Source of the DNA: Lichenicola sp965198655
Lineage (GTDB): Bacteria > Pseudomonadota > Alphaproteobacteria > Acetobacterales > Acetobacteraceae
DNA: 64,000 nt
Assembly: GCA_965198655.1 (NCBI GenBank)
Contig: OZ240668.1
Location: forward strand, 1,364,001 to 1,428,000
Reading direction: 5' to 3'
This document shows, in pieces, positions 52,331 through 61,015 of the stretch (position 1 is its first letter; every line of letters begins with the position of its first letter). The notes beneath the pieces are model-generated. The model was given only the letters and a program-made list of their open reading frames with translations, was not told where the DNA came from and did no database searches. Made by a program: the position numbers and the translations under genes.

Positions 52331-53818
52331 TCAAGCGTGGGTCCGGCGTCGGTAGACCAGCGCCTCGGCGACGTGCGGGCGCTGCACCGCCTCGCACCCC
52401 TCGAGGTCGGCGATGGTGCGCGATACCCGCAGCAGGCGGGTGAAGCCACGCGCCGAGAGATGCAGCCGGTCCCCGGCCTGCTCGCTGAGCACGCGGGCCT
52501 CCTCGCTCAGGACGAACTGCTCGGGCGCGCTTTCGGCGTTGCAAAGCCCATCCTGCCGCCGGTGCTGCCGGGCGCGGCTACAGGCGATCCGCGACGCGAC
52601 GTCGCAGCTCCGCTCGCCCGCCGGTGCCCGCGCGATCTCGGAGGGCGTTACCGGGCGCATCTCCACGGTGAGGTCGATGCGGTCGAGCATCGGCCCGCTG
52701 ATCTTGGCCATGTACTCCTCGCCGCAGCGCGGCGCGCGGCGGCACTCGCGTCCCGGATCGCCAAGATGGCCGCAGCGGCAGGGGTTCATCGCCGCCACCA
52801 GCTGGAACCGGGCCGGGTAGGTGTGGTGCCCGGCGGCGCGGGCGACGGTGGTGCGTCCGGTCTCGATCGGCGCGCGCAGCGCTTCCAGCGACTGGCGCGG
52901 CAGTTCCGGCATCTCGTCCAGGAACAGCACGCCGCGATGCGCCAGGCTGACCTCGCCGGGCTTGGCGCGTGGGCCACCGCCGACGATCGCCGCCTGGCTC
53001 GCCGAATGGTGCGGCTCGCGGAACGGCGGGCGGGTCACCAGCTTGCCGTCCTCGAGCAGGCCGGCGATGCTGTGGATGGTGGACACCTCCAGCGCCTCCT
53101 TGGGCGACAGGTCGGGCAGCAGGCCGGGCAGCCGCGCTGCCAGCATCGACTTGCCGGCCCCCGGCGGACCCACCAGCATCAGGCTGTGGCCGCCGGCGGC
53201 GGCGATCTCCAGCGCCCGCTTGGCGGTCTCCATGCCTTTGACCTCGGCCAGGTCCGGACAAGGACCGCGATCCGCCACGCCCGGGGGCACCGGCGGCTCC
53301 AGCACCTGCACGCCGCGGAAGTGGTTGACCAGCGACAGCAGGTCCGGCGTCGCCAGCACTTCGATCCGCCCGGCCCAGGCGGCCTCGCCGCCCTGGCCTT
53401 GCGCGCAGATCAGCCCGAGATCCTGCGCCGAGGCGCCCATTGCCGCCGGCAGCACGCCGCTGACCGGGTTGACCCGGCCATCCAGCGACAGCTCGCCGAT
53501 GGCGGCAAAGGCCGCCACCTCCAGGCGCGGCAGCACCTCCATCGCCGCCAGCACCGCCAGCGCGATGGCGAGGTCGAAGTGGCTGCCCTCCTTCTGCAGG
53601 TCGGCGGGGGCGAGGTTGATCAGCACCCGCTTGGGCGGCAGCGCCAATCCCATGGAGGTCAGCGCGGCCCGCACCCGTTCCCGCGCCTCGCCCACCGCTT
53701 TGTCGGCCAGGCCCACGATCAGGAAGGCGGGCAGGCCGTTGGAGATCTGCACCTGGACTTCGACCGGGACCGCGTCGATGCCGGAGAAGGCGAAACTCTG
53801 GACGCAGGCGATGGTCAT
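52331..53818 (-). CDS. comM: YifB/ComM family Mg-chelatase-like AAA ATPase
   Basis: A 495-residue protein with a Lon-like N-terminal domain (IACVQSFAFSGIDAVPVEVQ, then ISNGLPAFLIVGLADKAVGE), the ATPase core with Walker A LVGPPGAGKSMLAARL and Walker B GVLFLDEMPEL, a four-Cys zinc site (MNPCRCGHLGDPGRECRRAPRC), and a C-terminal helical lid. ComM homologues are hexameric helicases that promote branch migration during recombination in natural transformation and may act more broadly. ATG at 53818 starts the conserved MTIACVQ. DUF3072 follows; repeat A copy 4 lies upstream. Confidence 0.95.
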   Translation of the reverse strand: MTIACVQSFAFSGIDAVPVEVQVQISNGLPAFLIVGLADKAVGEARERVRAALTSMGLALPPKRVLINLAPADLQKEGSHFDLAIALAVLAAMEVLPRLEVAAFAAIGELSLDGRVNPVSGVLPAAMGASAQDLGLICAQGQGGEAAWAGRIEVLATPDLLSLVNHFRGVQVLEPPVPPGVADRGPCPDLAEVKGMETAKRALEIAAAGGHSLMLVGPPGAGKSMLAARLPGLLPDLSPKEALEVSTIHSIAGLLEDGKLVTRPPFREPHHSASQAAIVGGGPRAKPGEVSLAHRGVLFLDEMPELPRQSLEALRAPIETGRTTVARAAGHHTYPARFQLVAAMNPCRCGHLGDPGRECRRAPRCGEEYMAKISGPMLDRIDLTVEMRPVTPSEIARAPAGERSCDVASRIACSRARQHRRQDGLCNAESAPEQFVLSEEARVLSEQAGDRLHLSARGFTRLLRVSRTIADLEGCEAVQRPHVAEALVYRRRTHA

Positions 53819-53901
53819 GCGGCGGCTCCATTCTGGATGCGCGAGCATGACCGGGTTGGTGTTGAGGCTTGATTAAGACCAGGCGTCGGTTGGTCGGGAA
53901 G

Positions 53902-54020
53902 AAGGCCAAGGGCTTCGCCCCTGGACCCCATGAAGGGCGGAGCCCTTCAAACCCAATTCCCTAAGTAAAAGGGGTCTGGGGCCTGAGGCCCCAGCGGGTC
54001 CAGGGCAGAGCCCTGGCCCT
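53902..54020 (-). repeat. Dispersed repeat family A, copy 4
   Basis: 119 bp, inverted relative to copies 1 and 3 and very close to copy 2. It has ends AAGGCCAAGGGCTTCGCCCC and GGGCAGAGCCCTGGCCCT, a GAAGGGC-GGA-GCCCTTC hairpin and a CTGGGGCC-TGA-GGCCCCAG hairpin. It has no CTGCTTCGCAG insert. It lies just past the serA stop codon, in the gap before comM. Confidence 0.85.
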
Positions 54021-54048
54021 CTTTCGCCGCCCGGGCGAGCCGGCGGCG

Positions 54049-55293
54049 CTACCGCTGGTATAGCAGCCGCGCCCGGATGGTGCCGTCCAGCGCGCGCAGC
54101 CGGGTCAGGATCGCTACGTCGTCGCTGCGGTCGCTTTCCGCCTCGACCACCACGTAGCCGAGTTGGCCGTCGGTCTGCAGGAACTGGGCGGCGATGTTGA
54201 TGCCGGCCTCGGAGAAGATCTCGTTGATCCGGCGCAGGATGCCGGGCGTGTTGCGGTGGACGTGCATGAAGCGGGTGCCGCGCGGGCGCGGCGGCAACTG
54301 CACCTGGGGGAAGTTGACCGCGCCCAGCGTGGCGCCGATGTCGCTGTACTCGACCAGCCTGGCCGCCACCTCGACCCCGATCCGCTCCTGCGCTTCGGCG
54401 GTGGAGCCGCCGACATGCGGGGTCAGGATGACGTTGTCGCGGCCTTGCAGCGGCGAGGCGAAGCGTTGGGCGTTGCTGCCCGGCTCGTGCGGGAACACGT
54501 CGATCGCGGCCCCCAGGACGTGGCGGTCGTCGAGTGCGGCCGCCAGCGCGTGCAGGTCGATCAGGTTGCCGCGCGCGTTGTTGAGCAGGAACGAGCCCGG
54601 CTTCATGGCCCGTATCTCGGCCTCGCCGATCAGCCCGTCGGTCTCCGGGGTCTGCGGCACGTGCAGGCTGACCACGTCGCTCCGGCCGAGCAGCTCGTGC
54701 AGCGAGGCCACCGCGTGGGCGTTGCCGTGGCCGAGCTTGGCGACGGTGTCGTGGTAGAGGACGTTCATGCCGAACCCCTCGGCCAGCACCGAGAGCTGGC
54801 TGCCGATGCTGCCGTAGCCGACGATGCCCAGCGTCTTGCCGCGCACCTCCCAGCTATCGGCGGCCGACTTGTCCCAGCCGCCGGCATGGGCGGCGACCGA
54901 CTTGGGGAAGATGCGGCGCAGCAGCATCACGATCTCGCCCATCACCAGCTCGGCGACGCTGCGCGTGTTGCCGTAGGGCGCGTTGAACACCGGGATGCCC
55001 CGGCTCGTGGCGGCGTCGAGCGCCACCTGGTTGGTGCCGATGCAGAAGCAGCCGATCGCGATCAGCTTGTCCGCGCCAGCGATTATGTCGGCGGTGAGCT
55101 GCGTGCGCGAGCGGATGCCGACCACGTGCACGCCCTCGAGCGCACGCGCCAGCGCCTCGCCGTCCAGCGCGCCGGGATGCCGGGTGACGGACGCGTAGCC
55201 GCTCGCCGCCAGCAGCGCCACGGCGCTCTCGTGCACGCCCTCGAGCAGCAGGATGCGGATGCGGTTCTTGGACAGGGACAAGGAATTGACCAT
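54049..55293 (-). CDS. serA: D-3-phosphoglycerate dehydrogenase
   Basis: A 414-residue NAD-dependent enzyme, first step of serine synthesis, of the E. coli-like type that ends in one ACT domain. Motifs are GIVGYGSIGSQLSVLAEGFG for NAD, SRTQLTADIIAGADKLIAI in the substrate domain, DVVSLHVPQTPETDGLIGE, NNARGNLIDLHALA and a catalytic His in NVILTPHVGGSTAEAQERIG. The ACT domain (FMHVHRNTPGILRRINEIFS, then GINIAAQFLQTD) gives serine feedback. ATG at 55293 begins VNSLSLSKNRIRILLLEG; longer starts add an unconserved tail. AGCAGG precedes it closely. Confidence 0.95.
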   Translation of the reverse strand: MVNSLSLSKNRIRILLLEGVHESAVALLAASGYASVTRHPGALDGEALARALEGVHVVGIRSRTQLTADIIAGADKLIAIGCFCIGTNQVALDAATSRGIPVFNAPYGNTRSVAELVMGEIVMLLRRIFPKSVAAHAGGWDKSAADSWEVRGKTLGIVGYGSIGSQLSVLAEGFGMNVLYHDTVAKLGHGNAHAVASLHELLGRSDVVSLHVPQTPETDGLIGEAEIRAMKPGSFLLNNARGNLIDLHALAAALDDRHVLGAAIDVFPHEPGSNAQRFASPLQGRDNVILTPHVGGSTAEAQERIGVEVAARLVEYSDIGATLGAVNFPQVQLPPRPRGTRFMHVHRNTPGILRRINEIFSEAGINIAAQFLQTDGQLGYVVVEAESDRSDDVAILTRLRALDGTIRARLLYQR

Positions 55294-55439
55294 GACCTGC
55301 TCTAGAGCAAACCGGACGCCGCGTGTAGCGCGGGGCCGCATAACGGCCTCGTGTCCTGCGCCTGACTTTCGTTTGAAATCGATCGACAAGCGGACCGACC
55401 GGAGCGGGAAGCGAGCGTCCGGCGACCACCTGGATCAGG

Positions 55440-56246
55440 TCACGAGCGGGTGCCGAGCCGGGCGCGGGCGGCGTCCAGCAGCCCGGGATCGCCCAGCGCC
55501 AGCACGCTGCCGTCGCTGTCCTCACGCAGCGGCCGGCCGGACCAGTCGGTGACGCGGCCGCCGGCGCCCTCGATCACCGGCACCAGCGCCGCCCAGTCCC
55601 ACGGCTTCATGTGGCACTCGGCGATCACGTCGATCTGTCCCAGCGCCAGCAGCCCGTAGGCGTAGCAGTCGCCGCCCCAGGAAACGCGCCGCACGGCCTG
55701 CGCCAGGGCGTCGAAGCCGGGACGATGGGCCGCGTCCATCATCGCCGGGTCGGTGCAGGACAGCTCGGCCTGGTCCAGAGCGCGGCAGGAGCGGGCGAGG
55801 GGGCTGCCGCCGAACGGGCCGTTGAACCGGGTGGGCCGGCCGGCGATGCCTGTCCAGCGCTCGCCCGTGACCGGCTGGTCGATCACGCCGAGGATCGGCA
55901 CGCCGTCGGCCAGCAGGCCGACCAGCACGCCGAAGGTGGGGCGGCCGGTGATGAAGGCGCGGGTGCCGTCGATCGGGTCCAGCACCCAGCGCAGGCGCGC
56001 CTCCGGCCGGTCGAGCCCGAACTCCTCGCCGAGCACGCCCGCCTCGGGCATGCGCTGCGACAGCACCGCGCGCATCGCCAGCTCCGCGGTGCGGTCGGCG
56101 ACTGTCACCGGGGTCTGGTCGCCCTTCAGCTCCACCCCGAGACCGGGGCCGGTGCGGAAGAACGGACGGATCGCGCTGCCGGCGACGTCGACGGCGGCGT
56201 GGGCGGCGGCCACGGCGCGGGCGAGCAGGGCGGGATCCGGCGTCAC
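55440..56246 (-). CDS. hisN: Histidinol-phosphate phosphatase (inositol monophosphatase family, HisN-type)
   Basis: A 268-residue Mg-dependent phosphatase of the IMPase fold. Metal ligands are in VLGEEFG (E74/E75) and LDPIDGTRAF (D90, D93), plus the C-terminal WDWAALVPVIEGAGG. RAFITGRPTFG after the DPIDGT motif is the HisN-type variant that dephosphorylates L-histidinol phosphate in histidine synthesis; the catalytic assignment among IMPase relatives is inferred. The start overlaps the upstream cytochrome c gene's stop as ATGA, so the two are coupled. Confidence 0.87.
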   Translation of the reverse strand: MTPDPALLARAVAAAHAAVDVAGSAIRPFFRTGPGLGVELKGDQTPVTVADRTAELAMRAVLSQRMPEAGVLGEEFGLDRPEARLRWVLDPIDGTRAFITGRPTFGVLVGLLADGVPILGVIDQPVTGERWTGIAGRPTRFNGPFGGSPLARSCRALDQAELSCTDPAMMDAAHRPGFDALAQAVRRVSWGGDCYAYGLLALGQIDVIAECHMKPWDWAALVPVIEGAGGRVTDWSGRPLREDSDGSVLALGDPGLLDAARARLGTRS

Positions 56247-57544
56247 GGGTGGTTCGACAGCGAGCGCAGGTAGGCGATCACGGCGGCGCGCTGCGTGTCG
56301 TCGGCGATGCCGGCGAACCCCATCTTGGTGCCGGGCGCGAAGTGGCGCGGGTTACGCAGCCAGTCGTCCAGCGACGCGACGGTCCAGTTGCCGCCATGGC
56401 CGGACAAGGCGGCGGAGTAGGTGTAGTCGGGAGCCTTGGCGATCGGCCGGCCGAACACGCCGTACAGCGCCGGGCCGATCATCGCGCTGCCGCCCTTGTC
56501 GAAGGAATGGCAGGCGCTGCACTGCGCGTCGGCGGTGGCGGCACCCGCCTTGGGATCGGCGGAGGCCACCAGTGCCTCGACGCCGCCTGCCGCCGGAGCG
56601 GGCGCCGCCGCGGCGGCCGACGCCGGGGTAGGCGAGCCCGGGGCGGGTGATGGAGGAGCAGCCGTCTCCAAGGTGGTTGCCGAGGTAGCCGGCGCGGGAG
56701 AAGCGGGCGACGTCGGGCTCACTGCTGCCGGAGTAGGTGACGAAGGGACGGGCGCTGCCGGGGCGGGTGATGAAGGGGCGGGCGACGCCGAGGCAGCCGT
56801 CGCCAAGCTGGCCGTCGTCGGGGTCGCCGCCGCGGGAGAAGCGGGCGACGTCGGACTCGCTGCCGTTGGAGCAGGTGACGGAGGGGCAGGCGACGCCGAA
56901 GCAGCCGCCGCCGAGGTGGCTGCCGGGGTAGCCGCCGTCTGGGCAGCCGCCGCAGCAGCGGATGACGTGCGGGTAGTTGCCGCCGGAGCAGGCGACGGGA
57001 GAACAGCCGCCGCTGGGGTCGGCGGGGACGGGGTGGCCGGTGCCTTGTCCGACAGGCTGACCAGGTAGGCGACCACGTCGGCCCGCGCTGCGCCGTCGTT
57101 GATGCCGGCGAAGCCCATCTTGGTGCCAGGCGCGAAGCCCTGCGGCTTGGTCAGCCAGGCGTCGAGCCGTGCCGGGGTCCACCGTCCGCCGGCCTGCTTC
57201 AGCGCCGTGGAATACTCGTAGTCCGCCGCCGCGGCGACCGCACGGCCCGCTACGCCGAACAGGTTCGGCCCGACCTGCGCGGCACCCCCCTTGTCGAAGC
57301 CGTGGCAGGCCGAACACAGCTCGCCGGCAAGCTGGCCGCCATGCGCGGCGGAGGCCCGGGCCAGACGCGCGTTTATCGAGGGGCCGGGCGCCGCGGCGTC
57401 CGGCTCCAGACCCGCGATCGGGAAGGCCGGACGCGCCGGACGGCGATCGGGCACCAGCAGGATCGCGGCCAGCACCGACCCGCCCAGCGCCAGCGCCGCG
57501 CACAGCCCTGCCGCTGCGATCTTGTTGAGCTCGATGCTGTCCAT
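56243..57544 (-). CDS. Membrane-anchored diheme cytochrome c (CycM-like) with Ala/Pro-rich linker
   Basis: A 433-residue protein. An N-terminal anchor (MDSIELNKIAAAGLCAALAL and on to ILLV) resembles CycM of rhizobia. Two cytochrome c domains follow. The first has CSACHGFDKGG (heme site about residues 77-81) with axial Met in GTKMGFAGIND; the second has CSACHSFDKGGSAMIGPALY with GTKMGFAGIADD. Between them, about residues 168-325, lies a flexible stretch almost only of Ala, Pro, Ser and Thr. Single-domain CycM is about 180 residues, so this is a duplicated form. It would ferry electrons to a terminal oxidase in the periplasm. It is divergent from pheA and coupled to hisN. Confidence 0.9.
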   Translation of the reverse strand: MDSIELNKIAAAGLCAALALGGSVLAAILLVPDRRPARPAFPIAGLEPDAAAPGPSINARLARASAAHGGQLAGELCSACHGFDKGGAAQVGPNLFGVAGRAVAAAADYEYSTALKQAGGRWTPARLDAWLTKPQGFAPGTKMGFAGINDGAARADVVAYLVSLSDKAPATPSPPTPAAAVLPSPAPAATTRTSSAAAAAAQTAATPAATSAAAASASPAPPSPAPTAASPTSPASPAAATPTTASLATAASASPAPSSPAPAAPVPSSPTPAAVSPTSPASPAPATSATTLETAAPPSPAPGSPTPASAAAAAPAPAAGGVEALVASADPKAGAATADAQCSACHSFDKGGSAMIGPALYGVFGRPIAKAPDYTYSAALSGHGGNWTVASLDDWLRNPRHFAPGTKMGFAGIADDTQRAAVIAYLRSLSNHP

Positions 57545-57659
57545 GCGGATCCGTGGGCCCAGGCCCGGCGCCGGCCGGGCGGCGGCCGCGTTCGGGCGAT
57601 TTCTTGCGGTGCGCGCGAGCCTATGGGATGCAGCCCGGCGGAACAACCCGGACCGGCCG

Positions 57660-58541
57660 ATGCTCTTTCCCGACCCGCCCAACCAGCCCGACGCGTCCGG
57701 CGGCGCGATCGCGTTCCAGGGGCAGCGCGGCGCGTATTCCGACCTCGCCTGCCGCACTGCCTATCCCGGACGCCGTACGGTGCCGTGCCCGACCTTCGCC
57801 GACGCGATCGAGGCGGTGCATGACGGCCGCGCGGCGCTCGCCATGCTGGCCTGCGAGAACAGCCTGGCCGGGCGGGTGCCGGACATCCACGCGCTGCTGC
57901 CGGGCTCCGGGCTGCACATCGTCGCCGAGCATTTCCAGCGGGTCGAGCACTGCCTGCTCGGCGTGCCCGGCAGCACCGTAGCCGGCGTGCGGCGCCTGCA
58001 CACCCATCCGGTGGCGCTGGGACAAGTGCGTCGGCTGGTCGCGGAGCTAGGCGCGGAGCCGGTGACGCAGTCCGACACCGCGGGTGCGGCTTCCCTGGTC
58101 GCCGGCTGGAACCGCCCCGAGGACGCGGCGGTCGCCTCGGAGCTGGCCGCCGAGCTGCACGGGCTGGTGGTGCTGCGTCGCAACGTCGAGGACGAGCCGC
58201 ACAACACCACCCGCTTCTACGTCACCGCCCGCGACACCGCGATCCCGCCGCCCGGCCCGGGGATCATGACGCCCGGGGTCATGACCACGGTGCTGTTCCG
58301 GGTCAGGAACGTGCCGGCGGCGCTCTACAAGGCGCTGGGCGGGTTCGCCACCAACGGGGTCAACATGACCCGGCTGGAAAGCTACATGGAAGGGGGCGTG
58401 TTCTCGGCGACGCAGTTCCTGCTCGACGTCGAGGGCCATCCGGAGGATGTGGGCCTGGCGCACGCGCTGGAGGAGCTCGGCTTCTTTTCCGACCAGGTGC
58501 GCATTCTCGGCACCTACCCGCGCTCGCCCTTCCGCGGCTGA
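57660..58541 (+). CDS. pheA: Prephenate dehydratase
   Basis: A 293-residue enzyme of phenylalanine synthesis converting prephenate to phenylpyruvate. The dehydratase domain starts IAFQGQRGAYSDLACRTAYP and contains CENSLAGRVPDIHALLP and the catalytic Thr motif DEPHNTTRFYV. A C-terminal ACT domain (TTVLFRVRNVPAALYKALGG, then MTRLESYMEGGVFSATQFLL) binds phenylalanine for feedback. No chorismate mutase domain is fused, as usual in alphaproteobacteria. The start codon is 115 bp from the divergent cytochrome c gene. A 171-bp inverted-repeat region follows its stop immediately. Confidence 0.95.
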   Translation: MLFPDPPNQPDASGGAIAFQGQRGAYSDLACRTAYPGRRTVPCPTFADAIEAVHDGRAALAMLACENSLAGRVPDIHALLPGSGLHIVAEHFQRVEHCLLGVPGSTVAGVRRLHTHPVALGQVRRLVAELGAEPVTQSDTAGAASLVAGWNRPEDAAVASELAAELHGLVVLRRNVEDEPHNTTRFYVTARDTAIPPPGPGIMTPGVMTTVLFRVRNVPAALYKALGGFATNGVNMTRLESYMEGGVFSATQFLLDVEGHPEDVGLAHALEELGFFSDQVRILGTYPRSPFRG

Positions 58542-58712
58542 GAGCCCGTCCGAGAATGCGCTGTGCCGGCGATCCGACGTGCCCGCCTGCGCTTCCGTTG
58601 CTCACGGCCGGACGGCCGCTCCGCTACGGTTCTCGACGGACACGCCGGGCACGTCCCGCCGCTGGCGCGGCGGAACGCTCTCGCTCGGCACACCCCATTC
58701 TCGAACGGGCTC
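58542..58712. repeat. Long imperfect inverted repeat between pheA and the polyol operon
   Basis: Arms at 58542-58568 and 58686-58712 match at 24 of 27 positions when one is reversed (GAGCCCGT-C/T-CGAGAATG...TGTGCCG). Inside, GACGTGCCC (about 58574-58582) pairs with GGGCACGTC near 58651-58659. It occupies the space between two convergent genes. It may end transcription from both sides or be an unrelated small mobile element; ends unlike families A and B. Confidence 0.6.
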
Positions 58713-58767
58713 TGGCGGGCTCTGGGCGCCGGCCGGGGATCGCGCCCTGGCCAGCGGCGTCGCTGGG

Positions 58768-60087
58768 CTACTTCTGATAACCGGCTTGGCGCATGGTCCG
58801 GTTGGTGGTCGCCTCGGCCGAGCTGAGCGCCTGGTCCACGCCGGTGGAGCCGGTCAGGGTGGCGGCGACGGTCTGGCCGACCTGCGTCCCGATCGCCTGG
58901 AACTCGGGGATGTCGACGAACTGCGCGCCGACATAGGGGCGCGGGTTCCTGGTCTGGCCGGTCGGGTTGGAGTTCTGGATCGCCTGCACCACGAAGTCCG
59001 CGAACGGCGCCACCTGCTTGTACTCGGGCGCCGCGGCGGCGGACAGGCGGGTTCCCGGCGGGATGTTCACCCAGCCGTCGGTCTTCGCCACCAGGTCGAT
59101 GTACTCCTTCGAGGTCGCCCAGGTGATGAAGGTCTTGGCCGCGTCGATGTGCTGCGACGAGGTTGGGATCGCCAGGTTCCACGACCACAGCCAGGTCGGG
59201 CCGCCCGCGAACGAGCCGGACGGGATCGCGGCGAAGCCCACGTTGTCGGCCACCTGGCTCTGCTTCTTGTCGTATAGCGTGCCGGCGGCGCTGGTGGCGT
59301 CGATCCACATCCCGCAGTGGCCGGACGAGAACAGCGCCAGGTTCTCGTTGAACCCGTTGGAGCTGACGCCGGGCGGGCCGTCCGCCTTCAGGATGCCGTC
59401 ATAGTAGGTCAGCGCCTCCCGCCAGGCCGGGGTGTTGAGCGTCGCCTTCCAGCTATTGTCGAACCATTGCCCGCCCATCGCCGTCACCAGGGTGGCGAAA
59501 TACGCCATGTTCTCGCCCCAGCCCGGCTTGCCGCGCAGGCACATGCCGTAGACCTGGTTGTTCTTGTCGGTGAGCTTGTCGGCGAACTGGCGGATCTGGT
59601 CGTAGGAGGGCTGGGCCGGCATGGTCAGGCCGGCCTTGGCGAACAGGTCCTTGCGGTAGAATGTCATCGCGCTTTCGGCATAGAACGGCAGCGCGTAGAT
59701 GTGGTCCTGGTAGCTGATCCCGGCGCGCACCGGCGGGATGATGTCGTCCACCGCGTAGCTCGCCGGCAGGTTGTCGAACGCGTGCAGCCAGTTGCGCTTG
59801 GCCCAGAGCGGCACCTCGTAGTTGCCGATGGTCAGGATGTCGAACTGGCCGCCATGGGTGGCGATGTCGGTGGTGACGCGCTGGCGCAGCGTGTTCTCCT
59901 CCAGCACCACCCAGCGCAGGTGGATGTCGGGATGCTCGCGCTCGAAGGTCGGCGAGAGCTTCTGCATCTCGATCATCTGCACGTTGTTGACCGTGGCGAT
60001 GGTCAGCGTGGTGTCGGCCTGCGCCGCGCCCGCGCCGAGGGCCACGGCAGCCGCCGTGGCCGCCAGCCAATGCTTCAGTGTCGTCAT
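58768..60087 (-). CDS. Polyol/sugar ABC transporter solute-binding protein (SmoE-like)
   Basis: A 439-residue periplasmic binding protein of family 1, with signal peptide MTTLKHWLAATAAAVALGAG then AAQA. The mature part has RWVVLEENTLRQRVTTDIAT, YALPFYAESAMTFYRKDLFA and GPTWLWSWNLAIPTSSQHID, similar to the sorbitol/mannitol-binding proteins of alphaproteobacteria. GGGAGGA precedes the ATG. It is the last gene of the leftward polyol operon, 96 bp after the SmoS-like gene. Permease and ATPase genes that it would need are not downstream; they may be past the right edge or elsewhere. Confidence 0.9.
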   Translation of the reverse strand: MTTLKHWLAATAAAVALGAGAAQADTTLTIATVNNVQMIEMQKLSPTFEREHPDIHLRWVVLEENTLRQRVTTDIATHGGQFDILTIGNYEVPLWAKRNWLHAFDNLPASYAVDDIIPPVRAGISYQDHIYALPFYAESAMTFYRKDLFAKAGLTMPAQPSYDQIRQFADKLTDKNNQVYGMCLRGKPGWGENMAYFATLVTAMGGQWFDNSWKATLNTPAWREALTYYDGILKADGPPGVSSNGFNENLALFSSGHCGMWIDATSAAGTLYDKKQSQVADNVGFAAIPSGSFAGGPTWLWSWNLAIPTSSQHIDAAKTFITWATSKEYIDLVAKTDGWVNIPPGTRLSAAAAPEYKQVAPFADFVVQAIQNSNPTGQTRNPRPYVGAQFVDIPEFQAIGTQVGQTVAATLTGSTGVDQALSSAEATTNRTMRQAGYQK

Positions 60088-60183
60088 GGAGTCGGATCCT
60101 CCCTGGGTCCTGGTTCTTGTTGTAGCGTCTCGGGGCGGCGGGAACGGTTGATCCGTTCTCGAACCGGCCGCACGGCGGAACAA

Positions 60184-60975
60184 TCAGTTCATCCAGTTGC
60201 CGCCGTCAATGTTGTAGCACTGCGACACGATGTAGTCGGCATCCGCGCTGGCCAGGAACGTCGCCAGGCCGCCGATCTCGTCGGGGCGCGCCATGCGGCC
60301 GAACGGCACCGCGGCACCCACGATCCGCTTCTTCTCGCCGGGCTGGAGGTTCTCGTGGCGGGCGAAGCTCGCGTCCACGTGGTCCCAGTGCTCGTTGTCC
60401 ACCACGCCGGGCGCGATCGCGTTCACGTTGATGCCGTGGCGGATCAGGTCGAGCCCGGTGCTCTGGGTCAGGCTGATCACCGCCGCCTTGCTGGAACAGT
60501 ACACCGCCACCAGCGGCTCGCCGCGCCGCCCGGCCTGGGAGGCGAAGTTGATGATCTTTCCGGCCGCACCCCCATCCGCCGGGCGACCCTGCGCGATCAT
60601 CTGCTTCGCCGCCGCCTGCGTGGTGAACAGCAGTCCTTCCACGTTCACCGCGTAGACGCGGCGGTAGCTTTCCCGGGTGATCTCCACTGTGGGCGCCATG
60701 TCGAAGATGCCGGCGTTGTTGACCAGGATGTCCAGCCGCCGGTGCGACGCGACCACGCCGGCCACCATGGCGTCGATCGAATCCTGCCGCGTCACGTCGA
60801 ACGCCATGCCGGTGCAGGCGCCGCCGATCTCCGCCGCCGCCGCCCGGGCGCCGGCCTCGTTCAGGTCGGCGATCACCACGGTGGCCCCTTCCGCCACGTA
60901 GCGCGCGGCGATCGCCTTGCCGATGCCGCGCGCCGCTCCGGTGATCACCGCCACCTTGTTGTCCAGCTTGCCCAT
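60184..60975 (-). CDS. smoS: Sorbitol/polyol dehydrogenase, SDR family (SmoS-like)
   Basis: A 263-residue SDR closely matching sorbitol (L-iditol 2-) dehydrogenase SmoS of Rhodobacter: VAVITGAARGIGKAIAARYV, NNAGIFDMAPTVEITRESY, INFASQAGRRGEPLVAVYCS with catalytic Ser and Tyr, the YCSSKAAVISLTQSTGLDLI block, NVNAIAPGVVDNEHWDHVDA, and ending YNIDGGNWMN. It oxidises a hexitol (sorbitol to fructose, galactitol to tagatose and others are known activities) with NAD. AGGAG-type site before the ATG. Neighbours support polyol catabolism. Confidence 0.9.
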   Translation of the reverse strand: MGKLDNKVAVITGAARGIGKAIAARYVAEGATVVIADLNEAGARAAAAEIGGACTGMAFDVTRQDSIDAMVAGVVASHRRLDILVNNAGIFDMAPTVEITRESYRRVYAVNVEGLLFTTQAAAKQMIAQGRPADGGAAGKIINFASQAGRRGEPLVAVYCSSKAAVISLTQSTGLDLIRHGINVNAIAPGVVDNEHWDHVDASFARHENLQPGEKKRIVGAAVPFGRMARPDEIGGLATFLASADADYIVSQCYNIDGGNWMN

Positions 60976-61015
60976 GTCCCCGTTCGCTCCTTGAGTTCCG
61001 CCGGCCCGCCGATGG

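Noticed and set aside
56620..57020. Repetitive DNA as a minisatellite or selfish repeat
   Set aside because: The repetition is in frame and encodes the Ala/Pro/Ser/Thr linker between the two cytochrome domains, so it is coding low complexity.
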